64,000 nt of DNA. Source: Pachypanchax playfairii (Eukaryota; Chordata; Actinopteri; Cyprinodontiformes; Aplocheilidae). A program made the position numbers and the translations under genes. The stretch lies in the NCBI GenBank assembly GCA_006937955.1, contig SSNP01000041.1, positions 889,264-953,263 of the forward strand, written 5' to 3'. The notes under the pieces were generated by a model, which was given only the letters and a program-made list of their open reading frames with translations, was not told where the DNA came from and made no database searches. Positions 63,463-64,000 of the stretch are shown in pieces (within the stretch, counting starts at the first letter, position 1; the number at the start of each line of letters is the position of its first letter).

Positions 63463-64000
63463 TACGCGTATAGACGGCAGCCCTCTTCTCCTCACGGATG
63501 GATCAAGTGCAAAAAAATTATATCCCAAAGAGGGATCAATAATGTATTAATTATTAATAATAAATATGGAGAGAAACAAAGATTAACAGGAAACACACAA
63601 ACCCTCCAAAATAAAATCACAGGAAACTCTTGCAAAAACAATTAGAAAACAACCTAAACTCAGAACCATGACAGGATGAATCATGAAGGATTAAGTTGTT
63701 TTTTTCCTGGCTTGTTGGTTCTTTACACTGAAGGCAGAGTTGATGCACACTGATGTTTAAATGCAGATTGTGTTTCATATAATTAACAATCTAATCCCAT
63801 TTACTGAATACAAAGGCATTACTGGGGAAAACCAAGTTCCTGCTTCAGAACAGATGTGTGGGGCCCAATACAGTTAGATTTTATTCACCCTGAACTTATC
63901 AGCAGATAATACCAAGTTTTCCGTAATAGGGAAAATCATATATGATGCAATTACCTGATATAATCCCTTTAACATCTTATCACATTATGGAGTTTCCCTT

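Larger units (their letters stand above)
61471..64000. other. 5' flank of SLC2A13
   Basis: No gene recognised. It holds a dispersed repeat (61921-62213), a C-rich tract (63424-63462), and AT-rich sequence with short spurious reading frames. Part of 63175-63680 has the purine-rich, repeated aaac/acagg texture seen in other teleost dispersed repeats, but I cannot assign it to a family. Confidence 0.5.

Noticed and set aside
63151..63528. Minus-strand frame with a Gly-rich segment
   Set aside because: The Gly run is just the translation of the C-rich tract; the rest is low-complexity.

Overview
The window looks like teleost fish nuclear DNA. It is AT-rich, carries split genes with GT-AG introns, and is dense in teleost-type repeats: Tc1 elements with TA target duplications, hAT elements with 8-bp duplications, L2-like LINEs with microsatellite tails, and tRNA-derived SINEs. 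There are two assembly gaps (runs of N at 4553-4576 and 16990-16999). No bacterial, phage or CRISPR content was seen.

One host protein gene is supported: SLC2A13 (HMIT), the proton/myo-inositol cotransporter, on the minus strand. Four coding exons are present: exon 1 at 60619-61195, exon 2 at 47661-47820, exon 3 at 44592-44800 and exon 4 at 18746-18854. Splice phases agree across all junctions (577+160+209+109 = 1055 nt) and encode the first 351 residues, from the N-terminal tail to the start of the seventh membrane segment. The later exons were not found; they probably lie beyond base 1. The window is therefore about 2.8 kb of 5' flank plus some 60 kb of introns.

The introns are mostly transposon debris in several age layers. 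Intron 4 (1-18745) holds LINE ends, a TTAA-flanked element with an inverted partial partner, a decayed fragment of the 18S rRNA gene, and a LINE inserted in a MITE. Intron 3 (18855-44591) holds a terminal-inverted-repeat element, SINEs, a hAT element carrying a nested LINE, Tc1 remnants, a Harbinger-like MITE, and an almost intact Tc1 transposon whose transposase has one stop codon. Intron 2 (44801-47660) holds a decayed LINE and a dispersed repeat. Intron 1 (47821-60618) has a cluster at 54.5-57.8 kb: a hAT deletion derivative that keeps a zinc-finger exon, a short palindromic MITE, a TTAA-flanked MITE with a second Tc1 nested inside, and a 213-bp palindromic hAT MITE.

I found no convincing new biological system. 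The most useful observations are the rDNA fragment, the hAT derivative that keeps an exon with its splice donor, and the nested insertions whose boundaries and target duplications can be read to the base.
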